Below, piece by piece: positions 1-18,961 of a stretch of 64,000 nucleotides of DNA. The position numbers and the translations under genes were made by a program. A model generated the notes under the pieces. That model made no database searches and had not been told where the DNA came from. It saw only the letters and a program-made list of their open reading frames with translations. Within the stretch, counting starts at the first letter, position 1; every line of letters starts with the position of its first letter. This DNA is from Dipetalonema caudispina. Its lineage: Eukaryota > Nematoda > Chromadorea > Rhabditida > Onchocercidae. The DNA is taken from contig JABVXV010000039.1 of assembly GCA_013365325.1 (NCBI GenBank), positions 1-64,000 on the forward strand, read 5' to 3'.

Positions 1-1390
1 ATTATCCTGTAACGCCTAAGAAGAACCTCTCCTAAGGAAGAAAACAACTCTCAGCAAATATTCGAGAGTGTCTAAAGCAAGTCTTTCCCAAATCAACAAA
101 CAAAAAAGAAAATTCACGACATATCCCTAAGTGTTCTCATACGATTTTAGTTAATCTCGGTACACGATATATGAAACTATACTGCCGTACATCATATGAG
201 ATAAAAGTTGAGACTGAAGCTTTTAGCTAATACTATAATTGATCAACTGATGGATGATATCGGAGTGATCTAAGTAATGTCGAAATAGCAATCGATAAAT
301 GCTAGAAGTGATAAGCATTGGTAGAATGAGAAAGAATACGATATGAATGAAATACTCTAAAATTAATGATGCATTATGTAAGATCTTTGGGGTTTTTTTT
401 TTTGCTAGTTCTACATAAATTTTGATATTACACATTTGTAAGTTACTAGAATCATTGAATGTAGAAACTATAGAAAGAGAGGATGTGACAAATGAAATAT
501 GTTAATATAGCGCACGGTGAATTTTACCTTTCCCGTTTACTTAACGTAATAGATCAGAAGACGCAAAATGAATGTATTATATGCAATTCAAATGATAATA
601 AATGATGTGGTCTCAAACGGAAGACTTGTATTCTGTTCTATGGATTACTGTAACATGCGGGATCTATGTACAAAGTGTGTTGTTAGTGAGTGATTGGGAG
701 TTAATGGCCTTCGAGAGTGGTAGTATAGTTCTGGTGTGGGAATAGTCGGGGGGAATGTTTGTTAAGAAGAGATATGCAAATGATAGAAGAGTTATGTAAA
801 GGATCTTTTTGAAGGGAACATAGCTAATAATTCTCATTCTGTTAGCTATCAAAATGCTAATTACTGTTAAAGGAAATATTCACTTTCGGTTTGAAAAGAT
901 ATGCATTTATAGATAGATTGTATGATAAGATAGCTATTGTGATGTAATTTCTTGATAGTAATCTCTTCAATGTTCCATCTTGGAAGTTATTTTATCACCA
1001 TAGGAGATAGATTAGTTCTAACTATCTTATTATTTGTAGTTCTTATGAGTTCTGGAAAAGGTTTGTCGCATTGGAGAAAAGAAGCTGAAAAGTTGATGAA
1101 GAGCTCATCCAAATTTGAAATATTTGACTTACATTATTACAACCGTATATAATGTTAAAGTGGCGCCGTTATTTCTTTTTTTCTCCCTCATTTACGTTTT
1201 GATTAATGCTACGTAATAGCAACCTGTTCGCCTTTTGTGGTTACTTCCGAAAAATGTTTAGTTTTCTGACGTATGTGCTTCAATATAATGAATTAATTAC
1301 AGGTAGTGATGAATTTTGATTGATAGCTGTCGAATGTTTAGTTGTTTATAGTTCAACGGATGTTATTTGAATGATCGTTGGGAAGGAAAA
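1..1390. other. No gene recognised; upstream of TLF
   Basis: Both strands hold only short open frames (up to about 70 codons), without splice-consistent extension or a recognisable family. The stretch is less repetitive than the deserts further right, so it may contain promoter or 5' UTR sequence of the TBP-like factor gene that starts at 1391. No specific element could be identified. Confidence 0.5.
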
Positions 1391-4183
1391 ATGAGTATAT
1401 CTGCGTGTCAGAATGACCATGGGAGTTATGCTCTTAATGGTACTTCTGTCACTACCAGTGCAGCTGCCAAGGTTATTACTCAAATTTCTCTGCTTACTGT
1501 TTTTACACTCTCATTAAATATTTTTGATAGGGCTTTTAAAAATCTGCTGTTCAGTTTTAAGCTATAATTTGTCAATAGTTTTTTTTTTTTCTTCTGTTCA
1601 TTGTCAGGAGTGTTATTTTAATTAATTAATGAAGAATGGTTCCCATTTTTCATTATCCTTTAATATCGGAAGTTGTCAAAAAATTCTTGGTTTGCTTCAA
1701 TAATGAATTAAAAAGTTAGCGAAGTCCTTACTCATATTCATTTCCCTTTGTGAATTGTGATTGTATTTAAACTGTAAGGAATACCTATGTGACATTGAGG
1801 CATCGCCGCATATCGAGTATGTCTTATCGTAAGTCGATGTGACAGTCAATTTCGCTGTTTTTCTAAACCGATTTTCTATTCTTGTGCTTTTTGAATTTCG
1901 ATATGTGAAACTTAATAAATTATAAAACTTAGCGACTTGTTTTTAATGAAAAGTCAATCCTGTGTTGCGTTCGAAATTTAATAAGGTATTCACCGAAGAA
2001 ACGACCTCTTCAGTGTAATCCTTGAGGTAGTGTTGCTGATTCAAGCTGTCACAACGAACTAGCATAATTTTCGGTGTAACATTCAAATGCTGTAGGGTGC
2101 AGTATGGCATTCCAACACGACGAACAATTTTTTGGAAGGATTCAGTTCACAACACTCAGTTTCGACTAGAAGCAATCTCTTGGAAACTTCTGGTTTGCAG
2201 CATTCAATCGTGTCGGAGTTTTCTCAGTCTCAGGCTGATTCATTTCATCTTAATGTTCCTGTACATGAAGATGAAGAGCACGTGGAATCGATTATAGCTG
2301 CTGTAAATTTTTGTTTTTAGTCTGTTTCCATCTGAACATTTCCATCTTTACTTTTCATGGACTTGTATCTGTAACATTTGTTAAAATTTTGCGTACTTGA
2401 CATATAATATGTTGTAGTCTGGTGGATATGAAGAGCAAACAGAGGAAGCTCCACCTTCAACAAGCTCCGAGATCGCTGACCGAGATGATTCGGATGAGGA
2501 CGGGGAGATTGATATCCAAGTAACTTTTTTGTGTCGCTTTAAAATGATGAGGTTAATGTTTATGACTTGTATTGAACAGTACGGTGAATAATTTCAGATC
2601 CGAAACGTCGTTTGTAATTATACTCTTCCACTGCATATTGATTTGCATCGCGTAGCTTTAAGTTCGGGCAATGTCGCATTCGATCGAGGTCGAGGAGTAA
2701 GTACTTCGAATTGTCTTTTTCGATCTTCTCAAATGATTGATATGATTTTTTTGTCTTTTATTATACTGTTTGCGTACAGTTCAGTATTTCGTTAATAAAG
2801 TTACGATTTAGGAAAGCTTGATTTTATGTGTAGTTTGGAATTACGTAATCTAAATTTAAACTTCTGTACTTGATTTCTGTTATCACAATATTATCGATGA
2901 CTGGTTATATTTGACGGTTGACTATCTTCGTCAGTTGTTTTGTCTTTGATTAAGCATCCGTTTAGCTGGGTAACTTTAGGTTTTGCTGAAGCAAAAGAGA
3001 AACCCTTCGTGCTACGTCAAAATATACAGCTCCGGAAAAATTTATATTGTTGGATGTCGCAGGTATATTGATTTTTAAAGCTTGCTTTGTTTTGTAAATC
3101 ATTTCCCTTCAGTTAAAAAAAGTTTGATTTTGCGCTTTTAAATCTGTTCGAAGTTAAAGCTGTGTAAATGTTGTAGCGAAAGTGAGTGTAAGCGTGCTGC
3201 CAGAGGCGTTGCGCGCATGGTTCAAAAAAGTATGGGCAAGATGATGGACGTTGTTCGAATTCGGAATTATCGCGTTTGTAACGTGCTTGCAACTTGTAAA
3301 ATGCCTTTTGGTGTAAAAATTGAGGAAGTAAGTTGCTTTTTTATCCGGCTGATAAAATTGGATGTGGAAATCCTTCCTTAGCGAATTTTTTTTTAGTTAG
3401 CGCAAAAATATCCAGACTGTTCTCAGTATGAACCAGAGTTATCAGTTGGTCTTGTATGGCGTTCTGCAAATCCTCGAGCTACACTCCGAATTCATACGAC
3501 AGGCAGCATTACTGTTACTGGCGGTAAGTCTTTAAATGTCGAATTTGATAAAGGTGTAGAATCTAAAGAGTAGTTGGTAAACGAGATTTCAAATTTATTT
3601 GATTTTTTTGGTTTCTAGCTGCATCTGAAAGTGATGTTATGAAAGCAATTGAAGTGATTTATCCAATTATCAAGGAATTTCGGTGTGCTTTACGCTTTCG
3701 TAATTCTACCATTTCGAAGCCTTCACGTAAGAGGAAACATGGGGTATCTAATAATACCAACAAAAGACCTCATGCTATGCAGGTTATCATTTGTGTATAA
3801 TTAGGGAAAATTCCGAAAGGACAAATTTAAGAGGGGTAAATTTATTAGTGATCGTATGATCTCGACCCCTCATTGACTATACTGAAAGCTTGAAATCTTA
3901 CTGACACTTACTGCAAAGTTAATTTTGGGATGAATTGTATGTTTTAAAAATACCAACAATAGATTAGATAGCCTTGCCGGATTATCTTCAGATAATCTTA
4001 CACTCATGCCTTCGAACTGATTAATACGTGTTTCCTATGTATCCATGCTAGTACTGATGACTGTTTCAGCCTAGTTTACATGGAATGCAGCGGTTCCCGG
4101 GCTCCTCCGGAGTTTTTGGGAACCGAGTTTACTTCAGTGATGAAGATGATGAAGAAGAGGATGAGTTCGAAGACGTTGTTTAA
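1391..4183 (+). CDS. tlf-1: TBP-like factor (TLF/TRF2), 9 exons, 375 aa
   Basis: Exons 1391-1471, 2096-2302, 2418-2519, 2598-2696, 2980-3062, 3177-3327, 3397-3523, 3619-3782 and 4070-4183 give one 375-aa frame. Residues about 131-305 form the two-repeat TBP saddle: it opens with IRNVVCNYTLPLHIDL, has SSGKIYIVGC in repeat one, and VCNVLATCKMPF and TGSITVTG in repeat two. The wording (NVLA.C.MPF, YEPEL, STGSITVTG-like) matches the metazoan TBP-like factor rather than TBP, as does the lack of TBP's DNA-intercalating phenylalanine pairs. The family binds TFIIA/TFIIB and drives TATA-less promoters in the nucleus. Outside the core are a Ser/acidic N-terminus and a C-terminal tail rich in Asp/Glu (FSDEDDEEEDEFEDVV). 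The first exon is least certain: its donor (AAG|gttatt) is weak and intron 1 is 624 bp. Confidence 0.88.
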
Positions 4184-4220
4184 TGGCCGTTTATTGCTTT
4201 CGACATTGTTGTTTCTGTGC

Positions 4221-4226
4221 AATAAA
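4221..4226 (+). terminator. Poly(A) signal of the TLF gene
   Basis: AATAAA lies 38 bases after the TAA stop at 4181-4183, a usual distance for a short nematode 3' UTR. Inferred from position only. Confidence 0.55.
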
Positions 4227-5570
4227 TAGATTGCTTTTCCATGGTTTTATATTTAATTTGCTTTTTTCTTCGTCGTTTTTCATGCAGTGAATGTAAGTGT
4301 GCAAAGTTGACTTAAACTGTCGCTCTGTATTGCTTCATCTATTTATTACTACTTATATATTTACTTGCGTACTGAGCTTATTAGTATTCCTTACCTACTC
4401 CGTTCGATTATCTAACCGATGCCGTATGTAAAAATCAAACATGAGCATCCGAAAAATTTAGATTTTTCGAATGTTGAGGAATGAAAATGAGTTGTTCCTA
4501 TGTCTCAAGAGTCGCAAAATTGAATTATCTCATTCCCACAGCTTTCATTTATTTAATATATTATCCGGATAATGTTGTTCTTGTGTATCATATATTTTGT
4601 TTCTTGCTTGCGCCCCATGGAGCAGTCCAAATTTTTCCGTTTTTATTGTTGAATGTTCTCAAAGAAAAAAAGAACACTAGAATTAAATACAATTTTTTTC
4701 TACAATTTTGTCTCGTATCAATTGCAGCATTTTTCCTTTTTTTTTTTTGAATAAATGATTTGGCACGTATGGGAGTGATCACAGTGGACTGTCAGGTATA
4801 CTGGAAGCTGTGCGTAATAATTAAGGTAAGAAACAAAAATCAGGCAGGGTGAGAGGACGAAATATGTAGGCTTTGAGATATTTTGGAGGCTTTGGGACGC
4901 AAAAAAGTATGTGTCGTAATTTCTTGGTTGTACCCTCTAGCAGAGGTTTTTTTTTATAGAACGTTAGCGGTCTTGATATTTTTCCAAGGTATTATGACAC
5001 ATACTTGGGATGGTCTTGAATTTCCTCCATTAATTTAAGCGTTTACTGCATATTTCGTTTTACAAGAATATGCATGAGAAAATCCAAATTTTAATGATGC
5101 ACTACATTGTGCTGAAAAATTCTGCAATATGTAAGGCATTAACAATAATCCGAAATGTGGAAGTTTCCAAAAAAACTGTTTCCGCATGTAAAGGAAAGCA
5201 AAAAGGTAACTTATAAGTTAAGCAGGAAGGTTGGACAAAACAACGTGATTGCAGGAATAAAGCGAATCGAGAATGTGCAACGACTTTATAATACTATAAA
5301 AGAATGTAACAAACAACAAGAACTTAAAGTACCGGGAGATTCCAGGCAGTGCATGATAGATTTACAGGATAGTTATTAAAACTTCATATTTTGAGATGCT
5401 GATTAGATTCCACTTTCTAGGATTAAATCTACAATGAAAGGTAAGCTGTCCTGTAAATGTTCACCGCACATTTTATTTTACACTGTCTACGAAACATTCA
5501 TCTTAGATAATAGAATTCCTGGAATACTAAAAATTATATGAAAAAGATCCATTTTAATCAAAATAAGAGA
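4227..5570. other. Convergent intergenic interval, no gene recognised
   Basis: This separates the 3' ends of the TLF gene (+) and the alanyl-tRNA synthetase gene (-). It has two open frames of 89 and 74 codons (4481-4750 and 5155-5379, +). The first is hydrophobic and ends in a run of phenylalanines from poly-T. The second is basic, unspliced and of no known family. Neither is supported as a gene. Confidence 0.5.
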
Positions 5571-11388
<5,818 letters not shown>

Positions 11389-13550
11389 CTAAAATAGAGC
11401 AGTGTGAGTTTATTTAAAAAAAGAAAATTTTTTAATTTGCAAGTGACGGTTAGAAATGGAAAGAAGCTAATATGCAATTACGTTTATCATAGAATGATTC
11501 AAATCAAAATTTCCAAATTCTATTTACAGCAGTTCTTTATTTCTTTAATGTCAGAAGCTTGAATATGACCTGTTAAAATTAGTTTGTTATGGTGGAAAAT
11601 TCCCAAAAATAAGTCATGTGGAAGTGAACTTATTTTTCGATTTTAAGTTAAACATGCTCATTTTGCATTGGATGGACGGCTGAAGGAAGAGCAAAGGAAG
11701 TAGAGGAGAATGGAACGATTGAACTTTTGATTCATTGGAAAGTTCTTATTAAAATGACTTTCACAACATGTACTTCAAATCAACACCCGGTCGCGATTCT
11801 CATCTATGTTTTTCAGCTAATTAATGAAGCAAAATGAATTGCAGGTCGAATGTTACCTAATAATTTATAAAATTCTTAATTCTTGTGAACATGAATGTAT
11901 ATACAACCAATAAAGCATGTTGGAAATGACGACAGCAGGCAAGCGTAAAGTTCTAACGTGGATCTATGAGGTTATCCACTGATTCATGCGAAGTGGCACT
12001 TTAAGTAGTAAAATTCCGGTTAGGCTAATGATGTTAAATTATGCCGAGAAAAAATTGCATAATATTTGGGATAGAATATGATGTTTACTGTAGTTCAAAA
12101 TTTTACATAATGGAGGAATTGAATCAGGCACAATTTCCACTAAATCTAAACTAACATTCTGTGCAAATTCCAAAACTTGTTCTATTGTTACAAAAATTAA
12201 CAACTTGAGAAAACGAACCCCAACCTGCTAATTTAGATTAAAAATTAATTCTAACAAGCTTTTAAATTTCCAGAATCAATTCTGAAAAACCTAAACTTGA
12301 AGTATCAGTTTCTTTTTTTTTCTTTTTTTTTTTTTGGAAATGAAAGTTAGAGGTAATTTGTGAGAAAATTTATGTTTTCACATACATATGAACAAATTTA
12401 ACAGAAAGACGAAAAATTCATCTTCCTCTCTCTCTCTCTCTCTTCATTAATATCAAAGATCGTAATTATAAATGGACAATTACAGAGCACACTCATCCGG
12501 AAACAAGCAGAAGTGAAAAAACGGAACACGTAACGTAACGTACGGCTAGGCTATACCATAATTCCCGGTATTCTACACAACGGATCGCTATGAAATTTCT
12601 TGTCTATATGATAAAGATATAATGATGATTTATATTTATAAATAAGTTTTTTTAAGATAAAGTAGCCAAAATCTCCTTGTATTTTTTATTAGAGTATGAG
12701 CCAAGACTTTTTAATAGCCAAGATTTTTTTGCAAGCTAAGATATTTTTTTCTCCTATAACTTTTGTCTTTTTTTTTTTTTTTTTTACTATGAAAGTACAA
12801 ATTGATATTTATGTAAGGAATAGAAAAGATATGAAAGTTTATTTGATCCGTATGATATGATACTTACATAGGACTGATTAAAGTTTGATAATAACTTAGG
12901 TTAAGCTATAAACTATACTATTAGACTACAATATATTATATCATTCAACAATGATATCTGTGATACTGTATGAATAACCTTCAACATTAATAGTTCTATC
13001 CAGTCTAATTAAACAAGTTCAAGTATTCCATTCAATTACCTGAAATAAAATCAAATAGGACAAAAGTTTAATTCTAATTATTCAATTAATTATTTGGTAT
13101 ACTTATTTACTAATCGAGTGCAAATTTCATCATTATTGTAGTTATTTCAATTTCATATAGCTAATTTCGATTTTAGGATTTTACATTCGTAACATATTTT
13201 GAATTTTTTGCAAAAAAAAAAAAAACATTAGTAGAAAGAAGAAGATTATCATCTATGATCATTCATCATAAATTTAACTAAACTTTAGTTTAATGTTAAA
13301 CAAAAAGAAACGAAAAAAGATTAACTCATTTTAACATTTCCAATTTTTTTTCCTTTTTTTTTAGAATATTAACTAATTTATAAGTATCAAAATTTAAAAT
13401 ATTAAAAAGATTAGGCAAATAAATGCAACATACAAAAATGGACAATAAATTTTAGATCATTTCCATGATAATTTTTCAATTTCTAAATTGAACCAATCAA
13501 ATTAAAATGACTAAACAATGAATTACGCCATTTGGAGTGGAGAAAAATAT

Positions 13551-13650
13551 TCCTTTTCCTTCCTTCCTTTCTTCCTTCCTTCTTTCCTTTTCCTTCCTTC
13601 CTTCTTTCCTTTTCCTTCCTTTCTTCCTTCCTTCTTTCCTTTTCCTTCCT
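13551..13650. repeat. Pyrimidine microsatellite (TTCC/CTTT mix)
   Basis: About 100 bases almost purely C/T on the plus strand, built from TTCC and TTCTTCC variants. Confidence 0.9.
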
Positions 13651-15256
13651 TTATTCCTCCTTCATTTCTATCACATGAAATGACAGCGTGAAAAGAAAAG
13701 ACAACGTATAAAATTCATCAATCATTTCGGTAAATTTGTATGCTGTTGAAAGAATGGCTAATACAATTCTCTCTTATTCATCAAAATTTTTCTTTCTCTT
13801 CTTTTCCTCTTTCTTTTTCTCTTTCTTTCTTTTTTTTTTTTTTTGCAAGTATCATTACATTAAATCTATAAAATAGATCTTTCAAGGATACCATAAAATA
13901 TATACCCTTTCATTCATTTTAGCAATAAATACAACCTTCCATGTTTGTTATCACTTTTTTTTTTTTTTTTTTTGTTTTCTTTTCTCTTACTAAATTAATT
14001 TTTCATCTTAATATTATCAGAAATATTTGATCATAAATTATATGTTAATTAATTTCAAATATTCTAATATTATAGGAAATATTGGCGGTATAAATTATCA
14101 TTTCATTGATTTTGAAGTATATTTTATGTGTAATTTATTAGAAATAAATAATAAGATGAACTATGATCCCATTAATTGTTATCAATTTGATAGTAATCAT
14201 TGATAAGACAGAAAAGTTTTTCTCATACAAAGTGTATTTCATTCATTAAAATTAACATCTTTTAATACCTAAAAGATATTGTATAATATAATGTAACCTG
14301 AAAGGTCAACACTTTCAATTTATTCAGATAATGTAAAAGTAATATTTTAGTCTAGCTGATTTCAATTAAATAAAATATCTTTAATATATGAATATTTAAT
14401 GGATTATTTTTAAATCTTTTTAATTCCTCTTTTTAATTCCATTTTTTGTTTGGCAAAAAAAAAGTTATGAAAATGTCAAACAAATAAATATTTTCTATAC
14501 TTTCTATCAAGTGTTAATGTTCTTTTTTTATATAAAGTATTAATTTTATTTTTTCCTATAAAATTTTTCTTTAATTTTATCCTTTTTTTTTTTTTTTCTT
14601 CAATTATAAAATGATAAATAATTTAACGTTATTTGACAGATGATTATTTGACAATACTTGCTATTAATAGATTGTGATTTTTCTTCCTTATCTTATTTTT
14701 TTAATCACAAAAATGATAAAAAAAAACAATCTTTACGGAATTGATCATAACGTAACGTCATTTGATGGATTATTTGAGGATACTTGCTAATAATAGATTT
14801 TATGAATAAAATCCTAATATATATGATGAAAATTTGATTCATAAATAAATGCATATTTTTTTCCAATAGTTTTAAATCATTCCTTATGTTATGCAATATT
14901 TATAATATTATAGGATGGAATATGCATGCGTAAATGACATATTTTATTCGTTTACATTTATTTCACATAAATAATCAGAAATGTATTAGTTCATTAGTTA
15001 AGTTAATTTTAAAGAGTTAAAATAAAATTTATCAATGTCATTTGATAAATTTTCTCAGAAACGATAGGATTAATTGAAAAATAGTAAATTTAAATTTTTT
15101 TTTTTTTTTTTTGATGAAAAAATCATTACGTTTTAATGTTTTATGTGTAATGAAATGATTTGGATAAGAAAAGGAAAGTATTGCATTTTTCATCATTTAT
15201 TAGTCATCGAAGAAAGGATCATTTTGTTATCATCGCCGCTATCATCATTGCCAATA

Positions 15257-15335
15257 ACAATAACAATAACAATAACAATAACAACAACAACAATAACAAT
15301 AGTAACAACAACAACAACAACAACGACAATAATAA
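15257..15335. repeat. (AAC/AAT)n trinucleotide array
   Basis: Alternating AACAAT and AAC units over about 80 bases. In one frame it would encode poly-Asn, which explains the apparent open frame; no gene context supports translation. Confidence 0.9.
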
Positions 15336-15876
15336 CAATGATTTTGATGTAATTTGTTGCGCGATTATGTTGTCCTTCACCATTTCATTCATTCATTCAA
15401 TTGCCAAAAAAAAAAAAAATGAATTTAAAATAATGAGGAAGTAAAAGATGAAAAGAGATTGAAAAGAAATAGAAGTATAGTATAATATAGTCTTAAATTT
15501 ATTCTTTTAGTTTTATTCATCTTTTCATTTTATCAAATTTTAAAATAATATTTATTGTTGATGATCATAAAAAAAAAAAAAAAAATTGATAATAATAATT
15601 TCATCCATCTTTTTTTTTTTATATTTTCGAAAAAAAAAAAAAAAAAAAAAGTATTACATAAAATACTATTGGTAACTTTTTTGTGCATTACTTTTATTGC
15701 GATCTGTTTTTCTTTTTTTTTTCTTTTTTTTTTTTTGGTATCTTCGGTTATTGCCTAATTAAAAGGCATTTGAAATGGGTTGAATTGTGATTGTGATTAT
15801 CATCGTTCTACTATCGTCAACTTTTTTTTTTCTTTTTGAAAAGACAGATGAAAATGATGAAGAGAGAAAATTAGTT

Positions 15877-15977
<101 letters not shown>

Positions 15978-18961
15978 TGCTTTTTGACGAAGAAAGATTA
16001 TTTTGTTACATATCTTAGTAACAATCGTTTTCTTTTTCTTTTCAATTTGTTATAAGTTTTGCATATTATTTTGTCAAAAATTTTAAAAAAAAAAAGGAAA
16101 TAATTTTATGAAAAATTTTCTGATAATATATTATAATTTCTTCGAATAAATTACAAATTTATAGTCAAAAAGAATAAAGATAATATGTCCTTTTTTCGTT
16201 TTTTTTTCCATCCAATTTTCTACGACTGATTTACCCTATCGGATTATTTGCCAGCTGCATTTATTAATCGGTTCATTTGCATGCAAAATACTCTTAGTCA
16301 ATTGTTACTCATACTTGGCTTCTTTTATTAGCCTTATTTGTTTGCTTTTTAATGCCAGTTATCTTCCTTAGTTGTCTGATTTAAAAAAAAAAAAAAAAAA
16401 AAAGAGATACTTTTAGGATATTTTTAATGATCTTTTTTTTTTTTTTTTTTTTATAATGCAATTTAATTTAGTTAATTTTGAAACTTTTATTTGAATTTTC
16501 AATCTTTTAGGTGTTAATGTAAATATGTGCTATGCAAAGTAAAAATTTTAATTCTGTTAATCTCCATTCCATAACTTGAATTCTTTAAATACACCAAGAA
16601 AAGAATGCATTTTTTTTGAATTTTAGAAAAATTTTCAATTCCATAAATGAAAAGATATTTGCAGAAAAATATGATGTTGCTGCGCATCATTTCTTTCAAT
16701 TTTTCAATTTAAAAAAAAAAAAAAAAAATGTTTCATAATATATTTAAAAGAAATGTTAACAAAAATTTTTTAATAAAATTTCATCCTAATAATCGATTTA
16801 AAATGTAGAAAAGATACAGATTCAGTGTTTTATCGGGCGATACATATTGGTTGATTTGAATGAGTGTACCGGAAGTGATATGTTACAAAGAATTATTTGC
16901 ATGTAGAAAAATGATATTGTTTGTTTTACATTCTTTTCTTCTACCAAATTTCGATTGGCTTTCATTTCGGGGAAAAGAAGAAAAAAAAAAAAAAAAAAAA
17001 AAAGAATCGTTTAAAATTATGTCGTTTTGATCTTTCTTTGGTACGACAATGATAGCACTTTACCGCTTTGTAAATTGTGTAAATTGATAATTGGTTAGAG
17101 AATCAATCGATTAAACATATTTCTGCATTATTCGATCAATTCATTAAACATGATTCTTTAATAACATTTGGTTAATCGATTAAACATATTTTTTCTATTA
17201 TACGGTTAATCGATTAAGCAAATTTCTTCATCATCATCAACCGATCATAATGATATGTATGATATTTGAATTATAGATTCTATATAATCATATGATGAAA
17301 TATAGTTGTATCATTGATGATAGTATCATTGTGAGAAAGTCTGAATTGTAAATTTTATGTAAATTACATGATGATTTTACGTACACATTAGATTGATTAT
17401 ACATTAAGTTAACGCTAAATACGTGAATGATAATTGATAAAGATAGAAATTAGATCAAAGTATGGATTAATTTTAGTTCGAATCTATTCAAATTTAATCG
17501 ATTAAATAAACTCTCTTGTTAGCTTTTTTTTTTTTTTTTTTTTTGTAAATATAGTATAAATTTCATAATATAATCTTCTATAAAAAAATTTTACTATTTT
17601 TATTTAAACTTTATAAATTTCAATTGAAATTTTCCCATATTTTTCCAACTAAATAATAAAAAATTTCTTTCAAAACTAAAAGTAAAAAAGGAGGAAAGAG
17701 AGAGGGAGAGAGAGAGAGAAAGAGATCAATAATTAAAGAATGAGAAATAGTCTAGGCTTAGTCTAGGCTTTTTAGCAAATCAATAGTTATAGCAATAGAA
17801 GTGTGTACATATACTAATTCGATTACTCATTTTCGAGAATAGATCTATGTGAATTTGATCTATGTAAAAATTGTTGTATGTCAGTCTAGTGTATATGAAG
17901 GGCTATTTGGATATGTAGCCTAGTTATAGGCTTATCTCTATTCCCTATTCAATATATCCTTGAGTTATTCATAGATTTTGGCTTTACTCTCTTCTTAGGC
18001 CTCATTTCAATCAAATTATTTCATTTATTTCACCAAAATTGTTCACTACTATAATTAATTGTAACTTACTTTCTTCCATTTATTAGGTAAGCAAAAATTC
18101 GTAGTAAAATATATTTCTCAATAATACTCTTACCTTGTTAACTGTTCCCCAATTTAATTAATAGTCGTAACACTGATAATCTTAATTTAATTAATTGATA
18201 ATCTGAATTTGCGGATTGTATCCGAATTTAATCAATAGTCTTATTTTGTAGATTATACTTTTTCATTAATTTTGAAATGCATTTCATACTTAATTTTTTT
18301 AAATAACTCATTTGATTTCCTGTAATTTCCCCAATTTCCTTCTTTCATACTTCTTCCTCTCTTCAAAAAAAAAAAAAAAAAGAAAAAAAAAAATCCACAA
18401 TTCATAATTTTCTAAAAATCTTACAGCTATTATTTTCCTTCTGTCATTTTATTTTGTCTATCCATTCATTTACTAAATATTTTGTAAATTTAAAATGAAA
18501 AGAATAAATCAATTTTAAAATTAAAATCATTTTAATTGATGCTAATCAATTTTACAATTTTTAATTCATTCATATTTTCGTTAAAGGATATATTGTAGTT
18601 GACATAAAATTTTATCAAATTAGCTCATTATTAGCAATGATTTAATATGTTTATCTTTCATTTTTGCCTTCTCTACAATTAATGGATGAAAAAAAAAAAA
18701 AAGAAAAACGTAAAAACTTAATGATTGATTATTCGTTCGTTGATTGGCAAATTCCCAAATGATGTATATAAAATTTCGATTCATTTTTCTTCTCTTTTTA
18801 TTTTAAATTTATTTGAAGATGTTAAATTTCAGAATGTAAATTATGTGATTTTTTTTTTTCTTTTTAATGATATAATTAGAGAATAAAAATGAATGAAATT
18901 TTGTTTATTTTAAGGAATGATAAGAAGGATGAGAATGGAAAGGAAATGATTAATATTGGAA

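Noticed and set aside
5155..5379. 74-codon basic frame between TLF and AARS
   Set aside because: Single unspliced frame, no recognisable motif, lies in a convergent 3' region.
15160..15444. Asn-rich 94-codon frame
   Set aside because: Pure product of the (AAC/AAT) microsatellite; no flanking coding sequence.
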